58,803 nucleotides of DNA from Bacteroidales bacterium (GTDB taxonomy: Bacteria; Bacteroidota; Bacteroidia; Bacteroidales; UBA932), in assembly GCA_016295245.1 (NCBI GenBank), contig JAEDLO010000001.1:1-58803 (forward strand), written 5' to 3'. Below, one piece after another: positions 7,759 to 16,750 of this stretch. A model generated the notes under the pieces. It saw nothing but the letters and a program-made list of their open reading frames with translations. It did no database searches and was not told the DNA's origin. Numbering within the stretch: position 1 is the first letter of the stretch; each line of letters begins with the position of its first letter. Made by a program: the position numbers and the translations under genes.

Positions 7759-10116
7759 TCAGATTTTCCGAAGTTTGGCATATTTGAGCAGGAGGAGCTT
7801 CTCGCCGTAATCGTCGAAGCGTATCCTTGCCTTCATATCAGGTGCGCTTCCGCTCAGGTCCAGAATCTGCCCGGCACCGAAGCGGTTGTGTTCAATTCTC
7901 ATCCCGACACCAAGGTTCTCCTGCGGTATGCCGCTGAAGTCGCCTTCGATAACGGAAGGCCTAGGCGCCGCTGTGGGTCTTGTCGGGGACGGAGCCGGTC
8001 TGCGCTCGTAGCTGACCCTCGAAGACTGGCCCCAGGGCGTAGGTGAACCGGGACGCTGCCTCAGACTTGCTCCAGACCAGGACGAAGCCGGGCTGATAAA
8101 GTCTTCCTTGCTCAGAGGGTTGAGAATGTAGCGCTTGTCGATTTCGGAGATGAAGCGCGAAGGCGCATTGGACTCGTGCTTGCCGTTGCGCATACGGCTG
8201 GTGGCGAAGCTCAGGCTTACAGCCTTCTTGGCGCGGGTCACGGCCACATAGAACAGGCGGCGCTCCTCTTCGAGGTCGCGGGTTGAAGTAGTCATCGACA
8301 GGCTCGGGAAGAGGTTCTCCTCCATGCCGGCGACAAAGACATAAGGGTACTCCAGACCCTTCGAAGAGTGGACGGTCATCAGCGAGACTTTGTTTGTGCT
8401 GTCCTGGTCATCTTCGACATCCACGTTGCTCAGAAGGGCAGCGCTCTCGAGGAAGTCATCCAGGGTGAAAACCAGGGTCGAGAAATCCTCGCCGGAAGCC
8501 TCCACTTCTTCCTGCCTCTCTTCGACAAAGCCCATCACGGAGTTGAGCAATTCGTCTATGTTGGCAAGCCGCGACTGGCCCTCGATGGAGTTGTCGGACT
8601 TGAAGAGGGCATAGAGGCCGCTCTTGTCTGCTATCTCGCGCGCGAGGTCGTAGGCGTCGGTAGTGCTGAGCTTCTGCGAAAGAGCGTTGATCATATCGCA
8701 GAAGGAGCGAATCTTCCCCACTGCTGCCGGTTTGAGGCCGAACTGCTCGAGATCCTCCAGCTCCACCGCCTTGAAGAGCGAGGTCTTGTGCGTCAGGGCG
8801 GCATTGGCAAGAGCATTGAGGCTGGTGTCGCCTATGCCCCTGGCTGGCTTGTTGACGATGCGCCGGAAAGACTCGTCGTCACGCGGATTGACCACAAGCT
8901 TGAAGTAAGCCATCATATCCTTGATTTCGGCGCGGTCGAAGAAGGAGTTGCCGGAGTAAATCATATAAGGAATGTTCCTGCGGCGCAGCTGTTCCTCCAG
9001 GGCGCGCGACTGCGAGTTGGTGCGGTAGAGGATGGCGAAATCTTCGTATCCGGCCTTGTCCGAGCGGACGCGGTCCATAATGGCGGAGACTATCATCACA
9101 GCCTCCTCCGTCTCGGAGCCGGAAGAGATCAGGCGGATGAGTTCGCCCTCCTCAGCGTCGGAGTAGCAGTTCTTGGGGATTCTGCCCTCGTTGTGGGCTA
9201 TGAGCGAATTGGCGGCGTTGACGATGACCCGGGTGGAACGGTAGTTACGCTCAAGTCTGAAGAGCTTGCACTCCGGATAGTCGCGCTTGAAATTGAGTAT
9301 GTTTTCTATCTTGGCACCGCGGAAGGCATAGATTGACTGGCTGTCGTCACCCACCACGCATATATTGTGGTGGAACTGGGCCAGCTTCTTGAGTATCAGA
9401 TACTGGGAGTAGTTGGTATCCTGATACTCATCAACCATTATGTACTCAAAGCGCGAGGCTATGGTCTTCAGAGCCTCCGGATTGTCCCTGAAGAGGATAT
9501 TCATATTGAGCAGGATGTCGTCGAAATCCATCACGCCGGACTGCTTGAGCTTCAGCTGATAACGCTCATACAGGTCGCACAGCCTCTGATGCTTCGAACG
9601 CACATCGGCGAGCATCAGGTCGGAGTTGTTGCGATAGCCGGTCGGCGTGACGAGGTTGTTCTTTGCCGACGAGATGCGCGCGAGAACGTCCTTGGGCTTG
9701 TAGATCTTGTCGTCGAGTCCCATCTCCTTGACGCAGACTTTGACCGCGCTCTGGGAATCGGAAGTATCGTATATGGTAAAATTCTCGGGATAGCCCAGGA
9801 AGCCGGCGTATTCACGGAGAAAGCGGATGAACACGGAGTGGAAGGTGCCCATCACCAGTCTTCCGGCCTGCCTGCGGCCGACCATCAGGGCGATGCGCTC
9901 TTTCATCTCGTTTGCCGCTTTCTTTGTAAAGGTAAGGGCGAGGATGGAAGAAGGATCCGCGCCTTCCTCCAATATGTGTGCAATGCGGCTCGTAAGAACC
10001 CTCGTCTTTCCGGAACCGGCGCCGGCGACTATCAGGGAAGGCCCTTGAATGCAGGTCACCGCCTTTACCTGTTCTTCATTCAACCCTTCCAGAACAGAAC
10101 TTCTATTCATTTCCAT
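7759..10116 (-). CDS. UvrD/PcrA-type superfamily 1A DNA helicase
   Basis: A 3'-5' DNA helicase acting in repair and replication-transcription conflict handling. I place the start at ATG 10116 (MEMNRSSVLEGLNEEQ), since an upstream extension to 10170 encodes a non-conserved hydrophobic stretch and overlaps the divergent promoter. All SF1A motifs are present: Q-motif LNEEQVKAV, Walker A VAGAGSGKTRVL, Walker B VDEYQDTNYSQY, motif III VVGDDSQSIYAFRGA, motif IV LERNYRST, motif V MTVHSSKGLEYPYVFV and motif VI EERRLFYVAVTRAKK. A PcrA-like C-terminal Tudor-type segment (VGMRIEHNRFGAGQILDL) follows a proline/arginine-rich linker. The length, 785 aa, is normal. It is first in a minus-strand run ending at 3767. 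It is divergent from nqrA. Confidence 0.95.
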   Translation of the reverse strand: MEMNRSSVLEGLNEEQVKAVTCIQGPSLIVAGAGSGKTRVLTSRIAHILEEGADPSSILALTFTKKAANEMKERIALMVGRRQAGRLVMGTFHSVFIRFLREYAGFLGYPENFTIYDTSDSQSAVKVCVKEMGLDDKIYKPKDVLARISSAKNNLVTPTGYRNNSDLMLADVRSKHQRLCDLYERYQLKLKQSGVMDFDDILLNMNILFRDNPEALKTIASRFEYIMVDEYQDTNYSQYLILKKLAQFHHNICVVGDDSQSIYAFRGAKIENILNFKRDYPECKLFRLERNYRSTRVIVNAANSLIAHNEGRIPKNCYSDAEEGELIRLISSGSETEEAVMIVSAIMDRVRSDKAGYEDFAILYRTNSQSRALEEQLRRRNIPYMIYSGNSFFDRAEIKDMMAYFKLVVNPRDDESFRRIVNKPARGIGDTSLNALANAALTHKTSLFKAVELEDLEQFGLKPAAVGKIRSFCDMINALSQKLSTTDAYDLAREIADKSGLYALFKSDNSIEGQSRLANIDELLNSVMGFVEERQEEVEASGEDFSTLVFTLDDFLESAALLSNVDVEDDQDSTNKVSLMTVHSSKGLEYPYVFVAGMEENLFPSLSMTTSTRDLEEERRLFYVAVTRAKKAVSLSFATSRMRNGKHESNAPSRFISEIDKRYILNPLSKEDFISPASSWSGASLRQRPGSPTPWGQSSRVSYERRPAPSPTRPTAAPRPSVIEGDFSGIPQENLGVGMRIEHNRFGAGQILDLSGSAPDMKARIRFDDYGEKLLLLKYAKLRKI

Positions 10117-10159
10117 CACTATACTATGAACTGAACACGAAAATACGAAAAAAAATGCG

Positions 10160-10167
10160 TAACTTCG
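10160..10167 (+). promoter_or_regulatory. possible -7 element of the nqr operon (TAACTTCG)
   Basis: The 89-bp gap between the divergent helicase and nqrA holds TAACTTCG, one base off the Bacteroidetes -7 consensus TAnnTTTG, about 38 bp before the nqrA ATG. A similar variant, TACTTTCG, stands before the acyl-CoA ligase at 37013-37020. No convincing -33 TTTG is at the expected distance, so confidence is low. Confidence 0.3.
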
Positions 10168-10205
10168 CAACGCTTTTTATGCAAATCCAAAACTTATTAA
10201 TATCC

Positions 10206-11564
10206 ATGTCACTAAACATCGTTTTGAAAAAAGGTCTGAACGTCCCTATCTCGGGACAGGCAGAGCTTCGTGTCTCAAAGACGATCAGCCCGGAAGTCGT
10301 TGCAGTCCAGCCGGATTGCTTCAAGGGCCTGCTTCCAAGACTCCTTGTCAAGGAAGGCGACCCTGTCCTCTGCGGCTCACCAGTCCTTGCTGACAAGAAG
10401 AACGCTGACATCCTCATCACCTCGCCGGTAAGCGGCAGCGTGAAGCAGATTGTCAGAGGCGAAAAGCGCAAACTGCTCGCCGTGCTGATCGAGCCCGACG
10501 GAAAGCAGGAATGTGTAGATTTCGGCAAGAAGGACGTCAATGCCCTTGATGCAACTTCAATCAAGGAGGCTCTCCTCCAGAGCGGTCTCTGGCCGGTTCT
10601 CGTACAGCGTCCTTACGGCATCATCGCCGACCCTCAGCTCAGCCCGCGCGACATCTTCGTGTCCGCATTCAACACCGCCCCTCTGGCAGCTGACAGCGCT
10701 TTCTGCCACGCAGAAGAGCTGGGCGCAATCAAGGTCGGCATCGCAGCCCTGAGCAAGCTCACCCCGGGCGCAGTGCACGTCAGCGTCAACAACCCTGACT
10801 CACCATTCGCCAATCTGCCGCTCGCTACCACCCACGTCTTCAAGGCAGACAAGCATCCTGCCGGCAATGTGGGAGTTCAGATCAGCAACATCAAGCCTAT
10901 CCTCAAGGAGCAGACCGTGTGGACCGTGTCCCTGGCAGGTCTGGCAGCCATCGGCAAACTCTTCCTCAGCGGCAAGCTTGACCTCAGCCGCAAGGTGGCA
11001 GTCGGCGGCCCTATGGCCATTGGCGCATCCTATGTCAGCACCGTTCCGGGCGCACCTATGAGCGCACTCAACGCCTTCATAGGCAACAGCGATAGCGACA
11101 ATATCCGCGTCATCAGCGGAGACGTCCTCAGCGGAAGGAATGTCGGCCTCGGCGGCTATCTCGGCTTCGCCGACGAGCAGATCACCATCCTGCTCGAGGG
11201 CTACGAGAAGGAACTTCTCGGCTGGTGCCGTCCATTCCGTCCGAAGCAGTACAGCCACGACCACAGCTACTTCTCTTGGCTTCTGCCTAAGAAGAAGTAC
11301 GATATGACCACCAACCTCCACGGCGGTCCGCGTGCTTTCCTGATGAATGACGACTATTATTCAAAGGTGCTTCCTATGGACATCTTCCCTGTCTTCCTGG
11401 CCAAGGCCTGCCTTGCCGGTGACATCGACAAGATGGAGAAGTTCGGCATCTATGAGGTTCTTCCGGAAGATCTCGCAACCTGCGAGTTCGTCGATCCGAG
11501 CAAGAACAATATCCAGGATATGATTGCAAAGGGCATAGACCTGATGCTTAAGGAAATGGCTTAA
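10206..11564 (+). CDS. nqrA: Na+-translocating NADH:quinone reductase subunit A
   Basis: Subunit A is the large peripheral subunit of the Na+-pumping NADH:quinone oxidoreductase at the inner membrane. The ATG at 10206 gives MSLNIVLKKGLNVPISGQAE, which aligns with the conserved NqrA start (xxKKGLDxPIxGxA) and a normal 452 aa; an upstream in-frame extension from 10155 is not conserved. Visible family segments include VAVQPDCFKGLLPRLLVKEG, where the biotinyl-like domain begins, and VGGPMAIGASYVSTVPG. The absence of membrane segments is as expected. It opens a six-gene operon, with nqrB beginning 4 bp after its stop. Confidence 0.97.
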   Translation: MSLNIVLKKGLNVPISGQAELRVSKTISPEVVAVQPDCFKGLLPRLLVKEGDPVLCGSPVLADKKNADILITSPVSGSVKQIVRGEKRKLLAVLIEPDGKQECVDFGKKDVNALDATSIKEALLQSGLWPVLVQRPYGIIADPQLSPRDIFVSAFNTAPLAADSAFCHAEELGAIKVGIAALSKLTPGAVHVSVNNPDSPFANLPLATTHVFKADKHPAGNVGVQISNIKPILKEQTVWTVSLAGLAAIGKLFLSGKLDLSRKVAVGGPMAIGASYVSTVPGAPMSALNAFIGNSDSDNIRVISGDVLSGRNVGLGGYLGFADEQITILLEGYEKELLGWCRPFRPKQYSHDHSYFSWLLPKKKYDMTTNLHGGPRAFLMNDDYYSKVLPMDIFPVFLAKACLAGDIDKMEKFGIYEVLPEDLATCEFVDPSKNNIQDMIAKGIDLMLKEMA

Positions 11565-11568
11565 AAGT

Positions 11569-12687
11569 ATGAACAAGATTTTCGAAAAAGGCGGCAAATT
11601 ATACTGGCTGCACTCAACAGTTGACGCTTTTGAGACCTTCCTCCACGTGCCGGGCACCGTTACACGCAAAGGTGCGCACGTGCGTGACGCAATCGATCTC
11701 AAGCGTATCCTCATCATCGTGATTCTCGCAGCCGTTCCGGCAGCCGTATTCGGTATGTGGAACATCGGCTACCAGCACGGTCTTGCAATGGGACAGACCG
11801 GTCTCCACATCCTGGAGTACTTCTGGTTCGGTCTCCTCAAGACCCTTCCTCTCTTCATTGTATCTTATGCTGTCGGTCTGGGCATCGAGTTCGCCGCCAG
11901 CCAGATTCGTGGCGAAGAAGTTTCTGAGGGCTACCTCGTTTCCGGCTTCTTCATTCCTCTCATCGTTCCGGTTGACATCCCTCTCTGGATGCTTGCTGTA
12001 GCAGTCGCTTTCGCAGTGCTTGTAGGCAAGGAATTCTTCGGAGGCACCGGTATGAATATTTGGAACCCGGCCCTTCTGACCCGTGCTTTCCTCTTCTTCT
12101 CATATCCTAGCTATATGTCAGGTTCTGACTGCTGGATTGCCTTCAAGAAGGGTGAAACCCCTGTGGCTGATGCATTTACCGGCGCTACTCCTCTCGCACT
12201 CGAGGGTGGCAGTGCCCAGTACGGCACCGGCTTCTGGGATCTGTTCATCGGAACCGTTCCGGGATCGGTGGGTGAGACTTCCGTTATAGCCATCCTTCTC
12301 GGCGCCATCATCCTCATCTGGACCGGTGTGGCAAGCTGGAAGGTGATGGCAGGCTGCGTTGGCGGCGCCCTTCTCGTAGGCGGCCTCGCCGACCTGGCAG
12401 GCGTCAGCACTATGCCTTGCTATATGCAGCTGCTCTGCGGAGGCTTCGCCTTCGGTACAGTCTTTATGGCCACCGACCCTGTCACCTCAGCCCAGACAAG
12501 CTGCGGCAAGTGGATTTACGGTCTTTTGATCGGTATCCTCTGTATGACAGTCCGCCTGTTCAACCCGGGCTACGCCGAGGGTATGATGCTCGCAATCCTG
12601 CTGGGCAACACCTTCGCGCCGCTCATCGACCACTGCGTGACCAGCATCGCCGTTTCCCGCAGGAACAAGAAATACAAAGCAGCATAA
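11569..12687 (+). CDS. nqrB: Na+-NQR subunit B (membrane, FMN-bearing)
   Basis: NqrB is a multi-spanning RnfD-family membrane subunit that carries covalent FMN and riboflavin and forms the sodium-coupled path. The product is 372 aa. The flavinylated threonine is Thr207 in FTGATPLALEGG, attached in other species by ApbE, which is not in this window. Hydrophobic segments begin around residue 45 (LIIVILAAVPAAVFGMW). The motif GGTGMNIWNPALLTRAFLFF is characteristic. It starts 4 bp after nqrA and is followed by nqrC after 3 bp, indicating tight translational linkage. Confidence 0.97.
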   Translation: MNKIFEKGGKLYWLHSTVDAFETFLHVPGTVTRKGAHVRDAIDLKRILIIVILAAVPAAVFGMWNIGYQHGLAMGQTGLHILEYFWFGLLKTLPLFIVSYAVGLGIEFAASQIRGEEVSEGYLVSGFFIPLIVPVDIPLWMLAVAVAFAVLVGKEFFGGTGMNIWNPALLTRAFLFFSYPSYMSGSDCWIAFKKGETPVADAFTGATPLALEGGSAQYGTGFWDLFIGTVPGSVGETSVIAILLGAIILIWTGVASWKVMAGCVGGALLVGGLADLAGVSTMPCYMQLLCGGFAFGTVFMATDPVTSAQTSCGKWIYGLLIGILCMTVRLFNPGYAEGMMLAILLGNTFAPLIDHCVTSIAVSRRNKKYKAA

Positions 12688-12690
12688 GCC

Positions 12691-13443
12691 ATGAACACAA
12701 ACGGAAACATCTATACCATAGTTTACTCAACCATCATCGTATGTGTGGTTGCAGCTATCCTGGCTTTCGCAGCTTCTTCACTGAAGCCGCTGCAGCAGGC
12801 AAATGAAAAGGCCGAGACCATCAGCCAGATTCTTTCCGCCGCAAAGCTTGACGTTCCTTCAGGCAATGATGCCATCATCAACAGCTACAAGGAGCAGATT
12901 GCCGAAGCCTACACCGTAAGCCTCGATGGCGAGAAGAACGGCGAACTGAGCACCGCTGACGCAAGCGTCTGCACAACCTCAGGCCTCAAGGCCCAGAACT
13001 ACAAGATTGCTGAAGGACAGGGCGCTGCCCTTCCGGTATATGTCTTCAAGAACGGAGTAAGGGTAGTGCCTATCTACGGCGCAGGCCTTTGGGGTCCGGT
13101 CTGGGGCTATGTCGCAGTCAATCCTGACGGCACCATCTGCGGCGCCACCTTCGATCACGCGAGCGAAACTCCGGGTCTTGGCGGCAAGATCAAGGATGAG
13201 CCTTCATTCCGTGCACAGCTCGAGGGCAAGATCTTCGACTTCTCTGACGTCAAGCCTATTCAGATCGTGAAGGGCGGCGCACCGGAAGGCAAGGCCAATG
13301 CCATCGACGCCATCTCCGGAGCCACAATGACCTCCCAGGGTCTGGAAGACGCCATCAACGTCTGGATCAAGGCTTACAAGCCTGTATTCGACGCTGCTCC
13401 GGCCTGCGGCGAATGCACAGAAAGTGAATCAAGTGAAAACTAA
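12691..13443 (+). CDS. nqrC: Na+-NQR subunit C (covalent FMN)
   Basis: NqrC is a periplasm-facing flavoprotein anchored by one N-terminal helix (VYSTIIVCVVAAILAFAAS, ~8-28). It passes electrons between NqrD/E and NqrB through FMN linked to a threonine. That residue is Thr212 in AISGATMTSQGLEDA, the canonical S/DGAT flavinylation site. The FMN-binding domain segment PIYGAGLWGPVWGYVAVNPDG and the AxTPGLG-like motif HASETPGLGGKIKDEPSF are also present. At 250 aa the length is usual for Bacteroidetes. The gene sits 3 bp after nqrB and 14 bp before nqrD. Confidence 0.97.
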   Translation: MNTNGNIYTIVYSTIIVCVVAAILAFAASSLKPLQQANEKAETISQILSAAKLDVPSGNDAIINSYKEQIAEAYTVSLDGEKNGELSTADASVCTTSGLKAQNYKIAEGQGAALPVYVFKNGVRVVPIYGAGLWGPVWGYVAVNPDGTICGATFDHASETPGLGGKIKDEPSFRAQLEGKIFDFSDVKPIQIVKGGAPEGKANAIDAISGATMTSQGLEDAINVWIKAYKPVFDAAPACGECTESESSEN

Positions 13444-13450
13444 GAGGAGG
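13444..13450 (+). promoter_or_regulatory. strong Shine-Dalgarno before nqrD (GAGGAGG)
   Basis: GAGGAGG follows the nqrC stop directly and is 7 nt from the nqrD ATG. This is notable in a genome where most starts lack such a site; nqrF has a similar one (AGGAGGG, 14691-14697). Confidence 0.75.
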
Positions 13451-13457
13451 ACAAGTT

Positions 13458-14063
13458 ATGGCAAATTTGAAAGAAACAATTCTCAATCCAATACTCAAGG
13501 GAAACCCGATCACGGTGCTCGTCCTCGGTATCTGTTCTTCGCTCGCCGTTACGGTGGAGCTCAAGGGTGCCTGCGTAATGGCCCTGTCGGTGATTGCCGT
13601 CACCGGCCTTTCAAGCCTTGTGGTTTCGCTCTTGCGCAACACCATACCTAACCGCGTGCGCATCATCATCCAGCTCGTAGTAGTCGCTATGATGGTTATC
13701 CTCGTGGACCAGGTTCTCAAGGCCTTCGCATACAGCATCGACAAGCAGCTTTCGGTTTACATCGGCCTCATCATCACAAACTGTATCGTGATGGGCCGCA
13801 TCGAGGCTTTCGCCCTCGGTAACAAGCCGATTCCTTCGCTTCTTGACGGTCTGGCAAACGGTGTAGGCTACGGCATCATCCTCATCATCGTGGCTTTCTT
13901 CCGCGAGCTCTTCGGTTCAGGAACCCTCTTCGGCTTCCCTGTACTCAAGGCCATCGGTTACACCAACAACGGTCTTATGATTCTTCCTCCAATGGCCCTC
14001 ATCATCCTCGGATGTATAGTTTGGGCACAGAGAAGCATCCAGAAGGACCTTCAGGAGAAATAA
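13458..14063 (+). CDS. nqrD: Na+-NQR subunit D
   Basis: NqrD is a six-helix membrane subunit that, with NqrE, holds an intramembrane 2Fe-2S centre. The 201-aa product carries the two expected half-helix cysteines: Cys26 in LGICSSLAV and a second in the matched motif IITNCIVMGRIEAFA. Other family markers are RNTIPNRVRIIIQLVVVA and FFRELFGSGTLFGFPV. The start is supported by the GAGGAGG site 7 nt upstream. It is related to NqrE by an ancient duplication, visible in the shared LGxCSxLAV motif. Confidence 0.97.
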   Translation: MANLKETILNPILKGNPITVLVLGICSSLAVTVELKGACVMALSVIAVTGLSSLVVSLLRNTIPNRVRIIIQLVVVAMMVILVDQVLKAFAYSIDKQLSVYIGLIITNCIVMGRIEAFALGNKPIPSLLDGLANGVGYGIILIIVAFFRELFGSGTLFGFPVLKAIGYTNNGLMILPPMALIILGCIVWAQRSIQKDLQEK

Positions 14064-14086
14064 ACAACTAACTCAGACTAAAGAAA

Positions 14087-14692
14087 ATGGAATACGTAAG
14101 CTTATTCATAAAGTCAATCTTCGTTGACAATATGATCTTCGCATACTTCCTCGGTATGTGCTCATACCTGGCTGTATCGAAGAATGTCAAGACTGCAAAC
14201 GGTCTGGGTCTGGCTGTCATCTTCGTGCTGGTCTGCACCCTTCCGCTCAACTATCTGCTCAACAAGTTCATCCTCACCCCGGGCGAGAACTGCATCTTCG
14301 GCCCGGATGTTGACCTGAGCTTCCTGAGCTTCATCCTCTTCATCGCAGTGATTGCGGCCTTCACCCAGCTGGTTGAAATGATTGTGGAGAAGTTCCTGCC
14401 GACCCTCTATTCATCGCTCGGTATCTTCCTCCCGCTCATCGCCGTGAACTGTGCGATTCTCGGAGGTTCGCTCTTTATGCAGCAGAGGGATTTCGGCGGA
14501 GTCGGTGAGAGCGTGGTTTACGCCCTCGGTTCAGGCCTCGGCTGGTATCTTGCCATCGTCGGCCTTGCAGCCATCCGCGAGAAACTCTCTTACAGCAACA
14601 TCCCGGCAGGCCTCAAGGGCACCGGCATCACTTTCATCACCGTAGGTCTGATGGGTATAGCCTTCATGGCCTTTATGGGAATTTCATTATAG
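14087..14692 (+). CDS. nqrE: Na+-NQR subunit E
   Basis: NqrE is the second six-helix partner around the membrane-embedded iron-sulfur centre. The product is 201 aa, starts MEYVSLFIKSIFVDNMIFAY and contains Cys25 in FLGMCSYLAV and a second cysteine in LIAVNCAILGGSLFMQQRDF, both typical. The ending IPAGLKGTGITFITVGLMGIAFMAFMG is conserved in the family. It starts 23 bp after nqrD and ends immediately before the Shine-Dalgarno of nqrF, whose AGGAGGG overlaps the nqrE stop codon. Confidence 0.97.
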   Translation: MEYVSLFIKSIFVDNMIFAYFLGMCSYLAVSKNVKTANGLGLAVIFVLVCTLPLNYLLNKFILTPGENCIFGPDVDLSFLSFILFIAVIAAFTQLVEMIVEKFLPTLYSSLGIFLPLIAVNCAILGGSLFMQQRDFGGVGESVVYALGSGLGWYLAIVGLAAIREKLSYSNIPAGLKGTGITFITVGLMGIAFMAFMGISL

Positions 14693-14706
14693 GAGGGTAG
14701 CCAAAA

Positions 14707-15978
14707 ATGAATACAGTATTAGCATCAATAATTGTCATCACTGCCGTAACCCTCATCCTGGTGGCTCTCCTGCTCTTCGTCAAGGACAGGATTACCCCGA
14801 AGGGCACAGTCAAGATTGACATCAACGACGGCAAGAAGGTTCTCGACGTAACCCCTGGCGGAAACCTTATGGGAACCCTCGCCGAAAACAAGATTTTCCT
14901 CCCGTCAGCCTGTGGCGGCAAGGCCAACTGCGGCCAGTGCAAGATTCAGGTAGTCGACGGCGGCGGCGAAATCCTCCCTACCGAGGTCGGCTTCTTCAAC
15001 CGCAAGCAGATCAAGGACGGCTGGAGGCTCGGCTGCCAGGTAAAGGTAAAGGACAACCTCAAGGTCCAGATGGACGAAAGCGCCCTTAGCATCAAGAAGC
15101 TTGAGTGTGAGGTCATTTCCAACGACAACGTTGCGACCTTCATCAAGGAATTCACCGTCAAGCTTCCTGAAGGCGAGAACATCGAGTTCAAGAGCGGTCA
15201 GTACATCCAGATCGACATCCCAAAATACGAGCTCGACTTCAAGGACATTGACGTTGCAGACGAGTACAAGGGCGACTGGGAGAAATTCGGTTTCTTCAAC
15301 CTTCACTCTTCCAACCCTGTCGATACCATCAGGGCATACTCTATGGCCTCTTACCCTGGCGAAAAGGGCATCATCAAGCTCAACGTGCGTATCGCCACTC
15401 CTCCATTTGACAGGAGCGTTCCACGCGAGCAGGGCCCTAAGCTTCTGCCTGTAAATCCTGGTATCGCATCATCATACGTCTTCACCCGCAAGCCGGGCGA
15501 CAAGGTTATGATCAGCGGTCCTTACGGAGACTTCCTCCTCCCGAAGAACGATCCGGACAGCCAGGAATACATCTTCGTCGGCGGTGGTGCCGGTATGGCT
15601 CCTCTCCGCTCACACATCATGCAGCTCTTCAAGACCCTGAAGACCGGCAAGCAGGTACACTTCTTCTATGGAGCACGTGCCCTCGTCGAGGCCTTCTACC
15701 TTGAGGACTTCGCAGAAATCGAGGCAGAGTTCCCTAACTTCCACTTCCACCTCGCACTCGACCGTCCGGATCCGGCAGCCGATGCCGCAGGCGTGAAGTA
15801 CGTGGCAGGTTTCGTCCACAACGTAATGTACGAAACCTACCTCAAGGACCACGATGCACCTGAAGACATCAAGTACTTCATGTGCGGTCCTCCTATGATG
15901 ACCAAGTGCGTTCTCGACCTGCTCGACAACCTCGGAGTTGCCCCTGAGAACATTCTCTTCGACAACTTCGGCGGCTAG
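14707..15978 (+). CDS. nqrF: Na+-NQR subunit F (NADH dehydrogenase, 2Fe-2S/FAD)
   Basis: NqrF is the electron-entry subunit: it oxidises NADH via FAD and passes electrons to a 2Fe-2S cluster. The 423-aa protein has an N-terminal anchor (SIIVITAVTLILVALLLFV), a ferredoxin domain with cluster ligands Cys69, Cys75, Cys78 and Cys110 (SACGGKANCGQCK ... RLGC), an FAD-binding motif RAYSMASYPGE and an NADH-binding motif VGGGAGMAPLRSH. It ends in the standard FDNFGG. A strong ribosome site (AGGAGGG, 14691-14697) overlaps the nqrE stop. It is the last gene of the operon and is followed by a canonical terminator. Confidence 0.98.
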   Translation: MNTVLASIIVITAVTLILVALLLFVKDRITPKGTVKIDINDGKKVLDVTPGGNLMGTLAENKIFLPSACGGKANCGQCKIQVVDGGGEILPTEVGFFNRKQIKDGWRLGCQVKVKDNLKVQMDESALSIKKLECEVISNDNVATFIKEFTVKLPEGENIEFKSGQYIQIDIPKYELDFKDIDVADEYKGDWEKFGFFNLHSSNPVDTIRAYSMASYPGEKGIIKLNVRIATPPFDRSVPREQGPKLLPVNPGIASSYVFTRKPGDKVMISGPYGDFLLPKNDPDSQEYIFVGGGAGMAPLRSHIMQLFKTLKTGKQVHFFYGARALVEAFYLEDFAEIEAEFPNFHFHLALDRPDPAADAAGVKYVAGFVHNVMYETYLKDHDAPEDIKYFMCGPPMMTKCVLDLLDNLGVAPENILFDNFGG

Positions 15979-16002
15979 TCCCAAGGTCCGCAGATATCTG
16001 AT

Positions 16003-16040
16003 AACGAGAGGGTGGCTTCGGCTATCCTCTCGTTTATTTT
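16003..16040 (+). terminator. rho-independent terminator of the nqr operon, cUUCGg loop
   Basis: A 14-bp stem (arms 16003-16016 and 16021-16034, two G-U pairs) is closed by a UUCG tetraloop in the extra-stable C(UUCG)G context and followed by TATTTTC. It starts 24 bp after the nqrF stop. Confidence 0.9.
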
Positions 16041-16131
16041 CAGGGTAGCAAGCTGTGGACTGGGTTTCGCCTTAATTGGTTTTAGGGGAGAAAGCGGTGG
16101 ACTCGGCGGAGTATCGGGGTTTGCTGTCAAT

Positions 16132-16189
16132 CACCTGCGCACCGAGAATGCCTCAGAGGTGCTTCTGAGCAAGGTCGCCCGAGCAGGTG
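16132..16189. repeat. 58-bp palindromic unit, copy 1
   Basis: First of three 58-bp units that align without gaps. All start CACCTGCGCACC and end GCAGGTG, so the ends are inverted repeats. This copy has an internal hairpin CTCAGA...TCTGAG and a less perfect right end (GAGCAGGTG). It is preceded by TGTCAAT. Confidence 0.85.
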
Positions 16190-16257
16190 AATGACAAAAC
16201 TCTCTCGAAGATCCGCCAGAGACCGTTCTGAGGCAGGTGCCTTTGCTTCGTGTCAAT

Positions 16258-16315
16258 CACCTGCGCACCCAATGTGCCTCACAAGTACTTCTCGGCAGGG
16301 TCAAGTGCGCAGGTG
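16258..16315. repeat. 58-bp palindromic unit, copy 2
   Basis: Second copy, 68 bp after copy 1, with ends CACCTGCGC and GCGCAGGTG. Its left flank TCGTGTCAATCACCTGCGC (16248-16266) is a 19-bp exact inverted repeat of the right flank of copy 3 (16380-16398). The centre contains the palindrome AAGTACTT. Confidence 0.85.
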
Positions 16316-16330
16316 AGGGCTTAATGGTCT

Positions 16331-16388
16331 CACCTGCGCACCCAATATGCCTCAGAGGCACTTCTGGAGGGGGTTACCCGCGCAGGTG
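16331..16388. repeat. 58-bp palindromic unit, copy 3
   Basis: Third copy, 15 bp after copy 2, with exact CACCTGCGC / GCGCAGGTG ends. Copies 2 and 3 together form a composite element of 151 bp (16248-16398) bounded by 19-bp exact inverted repeats. Confidence 0.85.
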
Positions 16389-16750
16389 ATTGACACGAGG
16401 TGAGAGTGAGAGGATGAAGAGTGGATTTGGAAGACTGGAAGGGAGATTTGATAGTAGGTGGAAGGAGGCTGGAGAGATATTGAGAGTTGAATGGTGACGC
16501 CGCCTCGAATTACGCGGCTCGGCGGCTACAACTCGCCGCTGCGGGGAGCTCGCCAAAGGCTCTCCTCGCGGCGGTTGTCACCACGGAGCACATAAGGCTT
16601 TTGTAAAAGATGGTAATGCTTGTGTTTCGTGGATGGCCGGCAGAGTCTGATTCTTTTCTGGTGCCGGGACACGGGCGGCTCCGATTGAAAACAGAGTAAC
16701 TGCAGACAGAGGATGGCAGATGATAATGTTGCAAGGGGACGTGAATCGAT

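Noticed and set aside
8368..9336. 322-codon open frame on the plus strand inside the helicase gene
   Set aside because: It is antisense to highly conserved helicase motifs and reflects high GC codon bias; the product shows no recognisable domain.
16132..16388. CRISPR array
   Set aside because: The repeats are 58 bp, imperfect and palindrome-ended, with spacers of 68 and 15 bp and no cas genes; this does not match an array.
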